Assembly: GCA_021286885.1 (NCBI GenBank)
Contig: JAJTBM010000228.1
Coordinates: 1-5,439 of the forward strand
Reading direction: 5' to 3'
Length of the DNA stretch: 5,439 nt
Source of the DNA: Rhodocyclales bacterium
Lineage (GTDB): Bacteria; Pseudomonadota; Gammaproteobacteria; Burkholderiales; Rhodocyclaceae
How positions within the stretch are numbered: position 1 is the first letter of the stretch; each line of letters starts with the position of its first letter. The position numbers and the translations under genes were made by a program. The notes beneath the pieces are model-generated. The model did no database searches. It saw nothing but the letters and a program-made list of their open reading frames with translations, and had not been told where the DNA came from. This document shows positions 1 to 5,439 of this stretch, piece by piece.

Positions 1-20
1 GCAGGCCCCTCCCAGCCTGA

Positions 21-63
21 AAAGCCCGTGGGCGCGACTTTTAAGGTCGCGCCCACGGGCTTT
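21..63 (-). terminator. Strong intrinsic (probably bidirectional) terminator after the DUF192 gene
   Basis: A perfect 18-bp inverted repeat has arms at 21-38 and 46-63 and a 7-nt loop (ttttaag). Each arm has a very GC-rich core, with AAA at one outer end and TTT at the other, so a hairpin followed by U residues forms on either strand. It lies 43 nt past the stop of the minus-strand DUF192 gene, which makes it the natural end of that transcript. The U tract is only three bases within the stem and is not extended. The A/T symmetry would also let it stop a plus-strand gene converging from left of the window; that gene is not visible. Confidence 0.82.
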
Positions 64-106
64 GGTACTTTGATGCGGAGGGAGATGCGTTTGGGCGGGC
101 GGCTGC

Positions 107-586
107 TCAGCGGGCGTAGGGCAGGAGCTGCTCAGCCCCCCGGATCAGCGTACCCGCGCCCAAGCCCTTGGACTTGAACCAGCCTTGATTCATCTCCAGC
201 GCAAAGCGGGCTGGCTTGGCCGCGCAGTGGTTGTCTTCGGTCTGGGGCTTCATCTCTTCCACGTTGATGATGCGCCCCTGCTCATCCAGAAACGCCACCG
301 ACAGGGGCAGCAGGGTGTTCTTCATCCACATGCAGTGGCGCTGGGCCTCGGGAAACAGAAACAGCATGCCGTGCTGGGGGGGCATGGACTCGCGCTGCAT
401 CAGCCCCAGCATGCGATGCTCAAGAGTGGCGGCCACTTCGGCCTCGATGCGAAACATCCCGGCGCCCAACTCTACCCTGGGCAAAGGCTGCTGGGCCCAA
501 GCCGGGGCGCATCCCCACAGGCCCGCGCCCAAAACCAGCAGCCGAACGACGGCATGAACAGACTTGAATGTGGTGGCGGATTTCAT
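107..586 (-). CDS. Exported DUF192 family protein
   Basis: A 159-residue protein with an N-terminal signal peptide (hydrophobic stretch about residues 12-25, likely signal peptidase I cut after AWA at 31), so the mature domain should be periplasmic. The rest matches DUF192: RMLGLMQRESMPPQHGMLF at about 58-76, the CMWMKNT core at 85-91, the following PLSVAFLDEQGRI strand, and a C-terminal ALEMNQGWF segment at 129-137. The family's biochemical role is unknown to me. A longer reading frame starts at 874, but the ATG at 586 is preferred: it has a GGGGAG ribosome site six bases upstream, begins a signal peptide, and avoids running through the neighbouring small gene and terminator. C26 sits in LWGC, a poor lipobox because of the Trp, so a lipoprotein is less likely. 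Only about 25 nt separate the upstream terminator's T tract from the ATG, and I see no clear promoter there. Confidence 0.9.
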   Translation of the reverse strand: MKSATTFKSVHAVVRLLVLGAGLWGCAPAWAQQPLPRVELGAGMFRIEAEVAATLEHRMLGLMQRESMPPQHGMLFLFPEAQRHCMWMKNTLLPLSVAFLDEQGRIINVEEMKPQTEDNHCAAKPARFALEMNQGWFKSKGLGAGTLIRGAEQLLPYAR

Positions 587-608
587 GGCAACTCCCCGAA
601 CGGGAAAA

Positions 609-641
609 TCCAGACAAAACAAAGGCGGGACTCGCCCGCCT
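609..641 (-). terminator. Rho-independent terminator between the His-rich peptide gene and the DUF192 gene
   Basis: On the minus strand, AGGCGGG (641-635) pairs with CCCGCCT (629-623) across a 5-nt loop. A T-rich run (tttgttttgtctg) follows at 623-611. A GC-rich 7-bp stem followed directly by T-rich sequence is the classic layout. It lies 38 nt after the small gene's stop and just before the DUF192 start. Because the DUF192 gene seems to lack room for its own promoter, partial readthrough is plausible. Confidence 0.72.
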
Positions 642-649
642 CGCTGCTG

Positions 650-666
650 GACGCCCCATGGGCGTC
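650..666 (-). other. Stem-loop just after the His-rich peptide gene
   Basis: A perfect 7-bp stem, GACGCCC (650-656) with GGGCGTC (660-666), encloses a 3-nt loop (CAT on the plus strand). It begins 12 nt after the small gene's stop and precedes the T-tailed terminator by 8 nt. It has no T tract of its own. It may add to termination or protect the 3' end of a short mRNA, which is inference. Confidence 0.5.
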
Positions 667-678
667 TCAGGCCTGCAT

Positions 679-855
679 TCAGTGGTGCTTGTGACCCTTG
701 TGCGCCTTGTGGGCCACCGGTGCATGCTTGGCATGGGCCTTGGCCGCCTTGGCGTGCTTGTGACCATGCTTGGCCGAATGGGCAAAAGCAGGCGCAGCCA
801 CCAGGGAAGAAGCGGCAAACACGGTGGAAACCAGCAGGGCAGTCAGTTTTTTCAT
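679..855 (-). CDS. Small secreted histidine/lysine/alanine-rich peptide
   Basis: A 58-residue ORF beginning [18 protein letters not shown]. Residues 1-25 form a textbook signal peptide: KK, a hydrophobic core, then APAFA before the probable cut. The 33-residue mature part is built almost only from His (11), Lys (8) and Ala (9), in recurring HK, KHA and AKA patterns, and ends GHKHH. The ATG has a good ribosome site (GAGGAAA at 868-862, 9-nt spacing from GAGG). Two hairpins follow the stop. Its ATG overlaps the rluE stop as ATGA. Signal peptide, ribosome site and terminator together argue for a real gene despite its size. I do not recognise a named family. His-rich exported peptides suggest Ni, Cu or Zn binding; the Lys/His/Ala composition also resembles the periplasmic acid-shock protein Asr. 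Both ideas are inference. Confidence 0.85.
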   Translation of the reverse strand: MKKLTALLVSTVFAASSLVAAPAFAHSAKHGHKHAKAAKAHAKHAPVAHKAHKGHKHH

Positions 856-1562
856 GGTGTTTTTCCTCGGACAAAATGGCGTGGAGACTTCAGGCTGGCA
901 TTATGCCTGTTCTGCGACAAACTTGTTTGCACCCTGCCATGACGGCGAGCCCCGCCAGGGCTCGTTTCCGGAGGCAGCGCAGGCGCCTCCACCTCGCGCC
1001 ATTCACCGGGCTGCAAGCCCTCCAGGGACCATTCCCCCACTTGGGCGCGCACCAGCCGTAGCGTGGGATAGCCCACCTTGGCGGTCATCCGGCGCACCTG
1101 CCGATTCTTGCCCTCCCGCAGCACGATCTCCAGCCAGGTGGTGGGGATGTGCTTGCGCTCGCGGATGGGCGGGTTGCGCGGCCAGAGCCAGGCCGGCTCG
1201 GCACATATCCGGGCCTGGCAGGGCTGGGTACGAAAATCCCCCAGATCCAGCCCCGCCTGCAGGGCCGCCAGGGCCGCAGCATCGGGCACACCCTCCACCT
1301 GCACCAGATAGGTCTTGGGGGCCTTGTGACGCGGGTCGGCGATGTGCTTCTGGAGCTGGCCATCGTTGGTCAGCACCAGCAAGCCTTCGCTGTCCGCATC
1401 CAGGCGCCCGGCTGCATACACGCCGGGGATGGGCACGCACTCGGCCAGGGTGCGCTGCCCCGGTTCTCCGGTGAACTGGCACAACACCCCGTAGGGCTTG
1501 TTGAGCACAATGAGGCGGCGCACCAGACGGGCGCCGGAAGCTTTATGGGCAGCAGTCTTCAC
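852..1562 (-). CDS. rluE: RluE-type 23S rRNA pseudouridine synthase (large-subunit rRNA)
   Basis: A 236-residue enzyme of the RsuA/RluE family. E. coli RluE converts U2457 of 23S rRNA to pseudouridine in the cytoplasm. Family features in order: [12 protein letters not shown] (20-31), the catalytic motif [17 protein letters not shown] (52-68) with nucleophile Asp55, KTYLVQVEG (83-91), [16 protein letters not shown] (122-137), and [21 protein letters not shown] (150-170). There is no N-terminal S4 domain, as in RluE. The start is GTG at 1562, overlapping the MscS stop as GTGA, so translation is probably coupled. The family match ends at GEWRE (186-190), where E. coli RluE also ends. The remaining roughly 45 residues are not family-like and run over what looks like a regulatory region, ending in ATGA with the small peptide gene. 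Confidence 0.93.
   Translation of the reverse strand: MKTAAHKASGARLVRRLIVLNKPYGVLCQFTGEPGQRTLAECVPIPGVYAAGRLDADSEGLLVLTNDGQLQKHIADPRHKAPKTYLVQVEGVPDAAALAALQAGLDLGDFRTQPCQARICAEPAWLWPRNPPIRERKHIPTTWLEIVLREGKNRQVRRMTAKVGYPTLRLVRAQVGEWSLEGLQPGEWREVEAPALPPETSPGGARRHGRVQTSLSQNRHNASLKSPRHFVRGKTP
897..929 (-). promoter_or_regulatory. Possible promoter/operator for the His-rich peptide gene
   Basis: On the minus strand CATAAT (905-900), a 5/6 match to the -10 consensus, lies 44 nt before the small gene's ATG and sits within the palindrome GGCATTATGCC (897-907). A second inverted repeat, CAAAC-TT-GTTTG on the plus strand (918-929), covers the expected -35 region. The -35 hexamer itself is poor (AAACAA at a 17-nt spacing), as at activator-dependent promoters. 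Transcription from here would give a leader of roughly 38 nt. Both palindromes are short and could be chance. Confidence 0.33.
946..964 (-). other. Hairpin inside the 3' extension of rluE
   Basis: A perfect 7-bp stem pairs CGAGCCC (946-952) with GGGCTCG (958-964) around a 5-nt loop. It lies just after the point where the RluE family match ends. No T tract follows on the minus strand, so it is not a convincing terminator today. Its position suits a decayed terminator or an mRNA 3' structure of an ancestrally shorter rluE; that is inference. Confidence 0.35.
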
Positions 1563-2893
1563 GCCGTGCTTGATCCCTGGTGCAATGGGTTAAGGTTTGC
1601 GGACTCGATGGGAAGGCTCGCGTTCAGAATGCGCACCTCCCGCTGGGGAAAAGGGATCTCGATCCCAGCCTCCTTGAAACGGCGCCAGATTTCCAGATTG
1701 ATGGCCGAGCGTATGCCCAGGGAACCCTCATGGGGATCTCCAATCCAGAAGCCCAGTTGCAGATTGATCCCACTATCGGCAAAAGCCTCCAGGAAGGCTG
1801 CGGGTGCAGGATCAGCCAGCACCCGGGGCTGGCGCTTTGCCGCCTCCACCAGGATGCCCATGGCCTGCTCCAGATCGCAGCCGTAATTGACCTGCACCGC
1901 CAGCGCCACCCGCACGCGGGGATCCGTGAAGGTTTCGTTCTGCACCACCGAAGACACCAGCACTTCATTGGGAACGATGGATTCAATGCCAGTCATGCCC
2001 TTGAGCACGGTGTAACGGGTGGTGATCTGGCTCACCACGCCCCGCTCGTTACCCACCGTGATCAGATTACCCAGGCGGATGGAACGATCCAGCAGGAGGA
2101 TGAAGCCCGACACATAGTTAGCCGCAATCTTCTGCATCCCGAAGCCCAGGCCCACCCCCAGGGCCCCGCCAAACACGGACAGGGCGGTTAGATCGATGCC
2201 CACCAGAGGCAGGCCAATGGCCACCGCCAGGAGCAGGAGCAAAGCCTTGCTGATCCGGGCAAACACCAGCTTGAGACTGGAATCCAGCCCCGGGGTGCTC
2301 ATCAACCGGGTTTCGATGCTGCCCGCCAGCCACAGGGCGCCGAGCACCGTGAGCAATACCGTGAGGCTGCCCTGGAGCAGCATCCACAGATTGAGCTTGG
2401 CCTTGCCGATGGTGAAATCCACCTGTTCCAGCCCGTCGATCACGGTGGGCAACAGCCCGCTGATGTGCAGGGCCACCATCAGCCAGGCCAAGCCCGCAAA
2501 CGCCCGCTCAAACGATGCCAGCCAACCCGCCTTGGGAAAGGCCCGCTGCAGGGCATGCACCGTGAGGTGGATGACCGCCATGGCCAGCAGCAGGGGCACC
2601 GCCAACCGGAACAGATTGACGTGATGCCAGTGGCTGAGGACGAGCCGCGCCGCGCCGACCAACAGCAGGCCGGTGAGGGGGAACACCACCCGGGCCAGGC
2701 TTTCTTCAGCCAAGCCCGGTGCCCCCAGGCCCAAGCGCTCCCGACGTCGGGCCACTGCACGCCGCACCTGGCCCGCCAATAGGGCCGCCAGCCCCAGACA
2801 CAGGGCCAACACCCCCAGCTGCCAGAAGATGGCCGGCTGCTGGAGATCGCCCCACAAATCAATCAGAAGCTGTGCGATCTGATTTTCTTCCAT
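1559..2893 (-). CDS. MscS-family mechanosensitive ion channel
   Basis: A 444-residue inner-membrane protein of the small-conductance mechanosensitive channel family, whose members release solutes on hypo-osmotic shock. About six hydrophobic helices are visible near residues 21-42, 66-86, 94-116, 131-151, 170-191 and 215-232. They are followed by the Gly/Ala-rich pore helix ([19 protein letters not shown], 236-254). The MscS beta-domain signature follows ([18 protein letters not shown], then [13 protein letters not shown] at 308-320), and IPFPQREV at 413-420. It is longer than E. coli MscS (286 residues) because of extra N-terminal helices. The ATG at 2893 is chosen over one at 2923 because GAGGAAAA (2905-2898) lies at good spacing. 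It overlaps the PLD-like gene by 35 nt, and its stop overlaps the rluE GTG. One oddity is RLGN where many relatives have GD. Confidence 0.92.
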   Translation of the reverse strand: MEENQIAQLLIDLWGDLQQPAIFWQLGVLALCLGLAALLAGQVRRAVARRRERLGLGAPGLAEESLARVVFPLTGLLLVGAARLVLSHWHHVNLFRLAVPLLLAMAVIHLTVHALQRAFPKAGWLASFERAFAGLAWLMVALHISGLLPTVIDGLEQVDFTIGKAKLNLWMLLQGSLTVLLTVLGALWLAGSIETRLMSTPGLDSSLKLVFARISKALLLLLAVAIGLPLVGIDLTALSVFGGALGVGLGFGMQKIAANYVSGFILLLDRSIRLGNLITVGNERGVVSQITTRYTVLKGMTGIESIVPNEVLVSSVVQNETFTDPRVRVALAVQVNYGCDLEQAMGILVEAAKRQPRVLADPAPAAFLEAFADSGINLQLGFWIGDPHEGSLGIRSAINLEIWRRFKEAGIEIPFPQREVRILNASLPIESANLNPLHQGSSTA

Positions 2894-3512
2894 TCGCTTT
2901 TCCTCGACGCCAGGCCTCCGCATCCTGCTTGCGCAGGATTTGGGCTTCGTCCTTGTGGCGCTTCCAGTTTTCCAGGTAGACGCGAACCAATGCCGGGTTG
3001 CCCCGCAGGATCAACAGGTTTTCAGCATTGGAAGTCTTGGCCGCACGGGTAAAGTTGTAAGACCCGGTGATCAGGGCCGCCCGGGACGGGCTGTGCGGAT
3101 CCAGGATGACGACCTTGTTGTGGGCGTTGGTGTAACGGGTTTCCAGTGCCACCGGAATACCCGCCTCCAGCAATTCGGGGTGTACCGTGTAGCTGCCGGG
3201 CCGATTCATGTCGGCATCGAGCAGCACCTCCACCTTCACCCCACGCGCCTTCGCATCCAGCAGCCCCTGGAGCAGGGGCTTACTGGTAAACAGATAGGCC
3301 TGGACGAGGATCAGTTCCCGGGCCTCTTCAAAGGCCGCCAAAATGGCCTCTTCGGGATCATTCCACGGCGAAAAGGCCACCTCCACGCTGCCCGTGGCCT
3401 GGAGCCGGACGCTTTCATCCGGCGCCAGGGCCTGCGCCGCCGGCCCCGCCAGCAGCAGCCCTGCCCACAGGCAGCAACGCAGCAGAACGGCCCGGGGCGC
3501 CAGCCGCGGCAT
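2859..3512 (-). CDS. Exported phospholipase D-like protein, single-HKD Nuc type
   Basis: A 217-residue protein with a signal peptide (hydrophobic residues about 9-26, probable cut after AQALA at 30), so it should act in the periplasm or outside the cell. The mature part is one PLD-superfamily domain: an early strand AFSPW (46-50), ILVQAYLFTS (68-77), VKVEVLLDADM (92-102), one HKD motif HNKVVILD (His131, Lys133, Asp138), and GSYNFTRAA (150-158). A single HKD and this length match Nuc-type endonucleases, which form the active site from two subunits. Substrate could be nucleic acid or phospholipid; nuclease is more likely from architecture. The C-terminal tail (about 183-217) is charged and Lys/Arg-rich. 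The ATG overlaps the methyltransferase stop as TGATG, and the 3' end overlaps the MscS gene. Confidence 0.88.
   Translation of the reverse strand: MPRLAPRAVLLRCCLWAGLLLAGPAAQALAPDESVRLQATGSVEVAFSPWNDPEEAILAAFEEARELILVQAYLFTSKPLLQGLLDAKARGVKVEVLLDADMNRPGSYTVHPELLEAGIPVALETRYTNAHNKVVILDPHSPSRAALITGSYNFTRAAKTSNAENLLILRGNPALVRVYLENWKRHKDEAQILRKQDAEAWRRGKANGRKSDRTASD
2922..2939 (-). promoter_or_regulatory. GNRA-tetraloop hairpin in the mRNA just upstream of the MscS start
   Basis: On the minus strand ATCCTGC, loop GCAA, GCAGGAT gives a perfect 7-bp stem with a C(GCAA)G loop, a well-known stable RNA tetraloop. It lies 28 nt before the chosen MscS start and ends 16 nt before its ribosome site, within the 3' coding part of the PLD-like gene. 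It sequesters most of the alternative ATG at 2923. A role in tuning MscS translation is inference, and chance is possible. Confidence 0.3.
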
Positions 3513-4768
3513 CAGGCCTTGCGCTCCAGCACGGCGGCGAAGAAACCGTCGGTGTCGTGGGTGGCGGGGCTGAGCTGGAGCAGTTCGCCGGATTCAACCT
3601 GAATATCGTGCTTGGCCAGCACTTCGGAGGCGTTGAGCTTCACAAAGCCCGGGTTGGCGGCCAGGAAGGCTTCCACCACGTCCTGGTTTTCTTCGGGCAG
3701 CACGCTGCAGGTGGCGTACACCAGACGCCCGCCCACCTTCACCAGCCGGGCGGCGCTGGCCAGGATGGCAGCTTGCTTGACGGTGAGTTCGGCCAGGGCC
3801 TCGGGGCTCTGCCGCCACTTGAGGTCGGGGTTGCGGCGCAGGGTGCCCAGGCCGCTGCAGGGCGCATCCACCAGCACCCGGTCGATCTTGCCGGCCAGGC
3901 GCTTGACCCGGGTATCGTTCTCGCTGTCGATCACCACCGGATGAATATTGGAGAGGCCGGAGCGGGCTACCCGAGGCTTGAGCTTGGAGAGGCGCTTTTC
4001 CGAAACGTCGAAGGCGTACAGACGGCCAGTGTTGCGCATCAGGGCGCCCAGCAGCAGGGTCTTGCCACCGGCACCGGCGCAGAAATCCACCACCATCTCG
4101 CCGCGCTTGGGCTGGAGCAGGTAGCCCAGCAGCTGGCTGCCTTCGTCCTGCACTTCAAAGCTGCCATCCAGGAACAGGGGGTGGCGTTGCAGGGCCGGCT
4201 TCCCCTCCAGGCGCACCGCCAGGGGGGAGAACTTGCCCGGTGCGCAGGGAATGCCATCGGCCTGGAGGCGGGCCACCAGGGCGTCCCGATCCAGCTTGAG
4301 GGGATTTACACGCAGATCCAGCGGCGCCGGGTTGTTCATGCTGCGGGCCAAAGCCAGCACTTGCTCGGGGCTCAGATAGGCCGACAGGCGCTCGGCCAGC
4401 CAGTCGGGCAGGTCGGCATTTTCGGCCAGGGTGGGCTCGGGCAGGCTCTTGGCCTTCACCTCGGTGAAGAACTCCTTGTCCCGGCCATGCAGTGCTTCCA
4501 GGTGGCGCAGGGGAGTGCCTTCAACCCGGGCAAGCCAGGCCAGCACCAGATGGCGCGGTTGGGCCTGGGGGCCGCACAGGCGCTCCAGGGTGCGCTTGCG
4601 GCGCAGCACGCCATACACGGCCTCGGCCACGAAGGCCCGATCCCGGGCGCCGATTTCACGCAGGTCGCGGAAGTAGCGGGACAACACCGCATCGGCGGGG
4701 TATTCGAAGGTCAGCACGGAGCGCAGGGCCTGGCTGGCCGACTGGAGTTGGGCGGGAGAAATGCTCAT
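3512..4768 (-). CDS. RsmB/NOP2/Sun-family RNA cytosine-5 methyltransferase
   Basis: A 418-residue SAM-dependent enzyme that methylates cytosine C5 in RNA in the cytoplasm. The N-terminus (about 5-65) looks like a shortened NusB-type RNA-binding domain. The catalytic part shows LDLRVNP (150-156), FEVQDEGSQL (204-213), SAM motif I DFCAGAGGKT (228-237), motif IV DAPCSGLGTLRRNPD (301-315; Cys304 for product release), and YATCSVLPEEN (351-361; Cys354 the likely nucleophile). The end, DGFFAAVLERKA, is typical. E. coli RsmB has DLCAAPGGKT and a longer N-terminus, so this may be a paralogue rather than the 16S m5C967 enzyme; I leave the symbol blank. The ATG at 4768 is preferred because the 4816 alternative sits inside a hairpin and adds non-family residues, although neither has a strong ribosome site. 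Its stop overlaps the next ATG (TGATG). Confidence 0.91.
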   Translation of the reverse strand: MSISPAQLQSASQALRSVLTFEYPADAVLSRYFRDLREIGARDRAFVAEAVYGVLRRKRTLERLCGPQAQPRHLVLAWLARVEGTPLRHLEALHGRDKEFFTEVKAKSLPEPTLAENADLPDWLAERLSAYLSPEQVLALARSMNNPAPLDLRVNPLKLDRDALVARLQADGIPCAPGKFSPLAVRLEGKPALQRHPLFLDGSFEVQDEGSQLLGYLLQPKRGEMVVDFCAGAGGKTLLLGALMRNTGRLYAFDVSEKRLSKLKPRVARSGLSNIHPVVIDSENDTRVKRLAGKIDRVLVDAPCSGLGTLRRNPDLKWRQSPEALAELTVKQAAILASAARLVKVGGRLVYATCSVLPEENQDVVEAFLAANPGFVKLNASEVLAKHDIQVESGELLQLSPATHDTDGFFAAVLERKA

Positions 4769-4808
4769 GAAAAGGAATCCGATACAAAAACAGGTGTGAT
4801 TTACAGGG

Positions 4809-4826
4809 GCCGGCATCAGGGCCGGC
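4809..4826 (-). other. Small GCCGGC hairpin between the DUF3108 and methyltransferase genes
   Basis: Two copies of GCCGGC (4809-4814 and 4821-4826), separated by six bases, can pair as a 6-bp GC stem. It begins 7 nt after the DUF3108 stop in the only sizeable gap of the right half (4769-4832). A TTTTT run on the minus strand lies about 20 nt further on, too distant for a standard intrinsic terminator. GCCGGC is itself palindromic and common in GC-rich genomes, so the evidence is weak. Confidence 0.25.
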
Positions 4827-4832
4827 AGGTGT

Positions 4833-5439
4833 TCAGGGGCGCGCAGCAGCAGGCTGGGGCGCGGCCGATGGCGGGTTCAGGTCTACGCCCGTGGCGACTT
4901 GATCGAGGATATCGCCATTTTTGTCGGTGATCTTGATCCGCACCGGCAGGTTTTCATAGTCCCGGGCGAGCCAGATGTCGATGCGCAGCGCGCCCCCATG
5001 GCCGGTGCTCCCCAGATGCACCGCCCGAATGGGGCCCTGGGGCGTGGCCGGAATCTCGATTTCTTCCACCCCCAGGTTTTCGATATGGGCCCGCACCGCG
5101 CTCTTGCCGGTGACGAGCAGCATATCCAGGGCGCCGGGCACATCCCCCCGCAGAGCCAGGGTGTGGATCAGCGAAAGCACATCCTGGTCGCCCGGCTGGA
5201 GGGGGGCTTCCCGGCGCCGCTCACCGGCCACCAGACGCACCACGCCGCCAGCCCAGTCGAAATCCGCCTTTTCGCGCAACTCGCCGTTGCGCTCCACAGC
5301 AAACTTCTCGGGGGCCAGGCCCGCCGGGCCCAGGGTGCCCTCGCTGCGCTGGATCATCCGGAAAGACTTGATGAGCCCCACCAGCCCGGTGGTTTCGATC
5401 ACCGTTTCCATGGAGTAATGGTGCTCATCGTGGGTCCAG
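4833..5439 (-). CDS. DUF3108 domain protein, 3' part only (start beyond the right edge)
   Basis: The frame stays open to the right edge: nine more codons (reading WTHDEHHYS) precede the first internal ATG at 5411, so that ATG is probably not the start and about 201 residues are visible. The segment YSMETVIETTGLVGLIKSF resembles the early strands of DUF3108, a family of predicted exported or outer-envelope proteins of beta-rich fold. Later visible pieces are DQDVLSLIHTLALRG, the strand EEIEIPATPQG, DIWLARDYENLPVRIKI and DKNGDILDQVATGVDL, before a Pro/Ala-rich tail. Because the N-terminus is missing, the signal peptide cannot be checked. The family has no assigned reaction. The gene is in line with the methyltransferase gene, 64 nt upstream, and could share its transcript. 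In related betaproteobacteria I recall purN next to such genes, but that lies outside this window. Confidence 0.8.
   Translation of the reverse strand, partial: WTHDEHHYSMETVIETTGLVGLIKSFRMIQRSEGTLGPAGLAPEKFAVERNGELREKADFDWAGGVVRLVAGERRREAPLQPGDQDVLSLIHTLALRGDVPGALDMLLVTGKSAVRAHIENLGVEEIEIPATPQGPIRAVHLGSTGHGGALRIDIWLARDYENLPVRIKITDKNGDILDQVATGVDLNPPSAAPQPAAARP

Noticed and set aside
587..874. N-terminal extension of the DUF192 frame to an ATG at 874
   Set aside because: The added 96 residues are Cys/Gly/Arg-rich with no domain, cross the terminator and the His-rich gene in another frame, and precede a signal peptide that must be N-terminal.
1149..1886. A 245-codon plus-strand frame across the rluE/MscS junction
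   Set aside because: It is opposite two well-supported genes, has no recognisable domain and crosses their boundary, so it is a shadow frame.
4769..4816. Methyltransferase start at the ATG at 4816
   Set aside because: It adds 16 residues unlike the family from a spacer, and the ATG lies in the GCCGGC hairpin. The ATG at 4768 fits the domain start better, though neither site has a strong ribosome-binding sequence.
4769..4832. Intrinsic terminator between the DUF3108 and methyltransferase genes
   Set aside because: The stem is only 6 bp and the T run is about 20 nt away, so the two genes may still share a transcript.
3557..4930. A 457-codon open frame on the plus strand
   Set aside because: It lies exactly opposite the methyltransferase and reads as low-complexity Gln/Gly/Ala/His-rich sequence with no domain. 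Long antisense frames are expected opposite GC-rich coding DNA.
1..5439. Mobile element, CRISPR array, tRNA/rRNA, or defence/toxin system
   Set aside because: I saw no transposase or integrase motif, regularly spaced repeats, tRNA-like cloverleaf, or toxin-antitoxin pair. The genes are mostly conserved chromosomal families with uniform codon use.

Overview
The window is a GC-rich, almost fully coding bacterial segment with every convincing gene on the minus strand. GC-rich third positions and the protein matches (RluE, DUF192, DUF3108 and an RsmB-like methylase with a DFCAGAGGKT SAM motif) suggest a betaproteobacterium, perhaps of the Rhodocyclales. That placement is from memory of gene families; no search was possible.

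Read in the direction of transcription (right to left), the layout is: the 3' part of a DUF3108 envelope protein (start outside the window); a 64-nt gap with a small hairpin; an RsmB/NOP-family RNA cytosine-5 methyltransferase; an exported single-HKD phospholipase D/Nuc-like protein; an MscS-family mechanosensitive channel; an RluE-type 23S rRNA pseudouridine synthase; a 58-residue secreted His/Lys/Ala-rich peptide; tandem hairpins, the second resembling a rho-independent terminator; an exported DUF192 protein; and a strong 18-bp-stem terminator at the left edge.

The junctions from the methyltransferase to the small peptide all overlap: TGATG, a 35-nt overlap, GTGA and ATGA. This looks like one translationally coupled transcript mixing rRNA modification (methyltransferase, RluE) with envelope proteins (PLD-like, MscS). 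The small peptide probably also has its own promoter inside the unusual 3' end of rluE, and its own terminator.

Most of the window is ordinary housekeeping sequence. The item most likely to be overlooked is the His-rich peptide at 679-855, together with the non-family C-terminal extension of RluE that carries its upstream region. I see no mobile element, CRISPR array, tRNA or rRNA, and no gene-free stretch over 300 bases.
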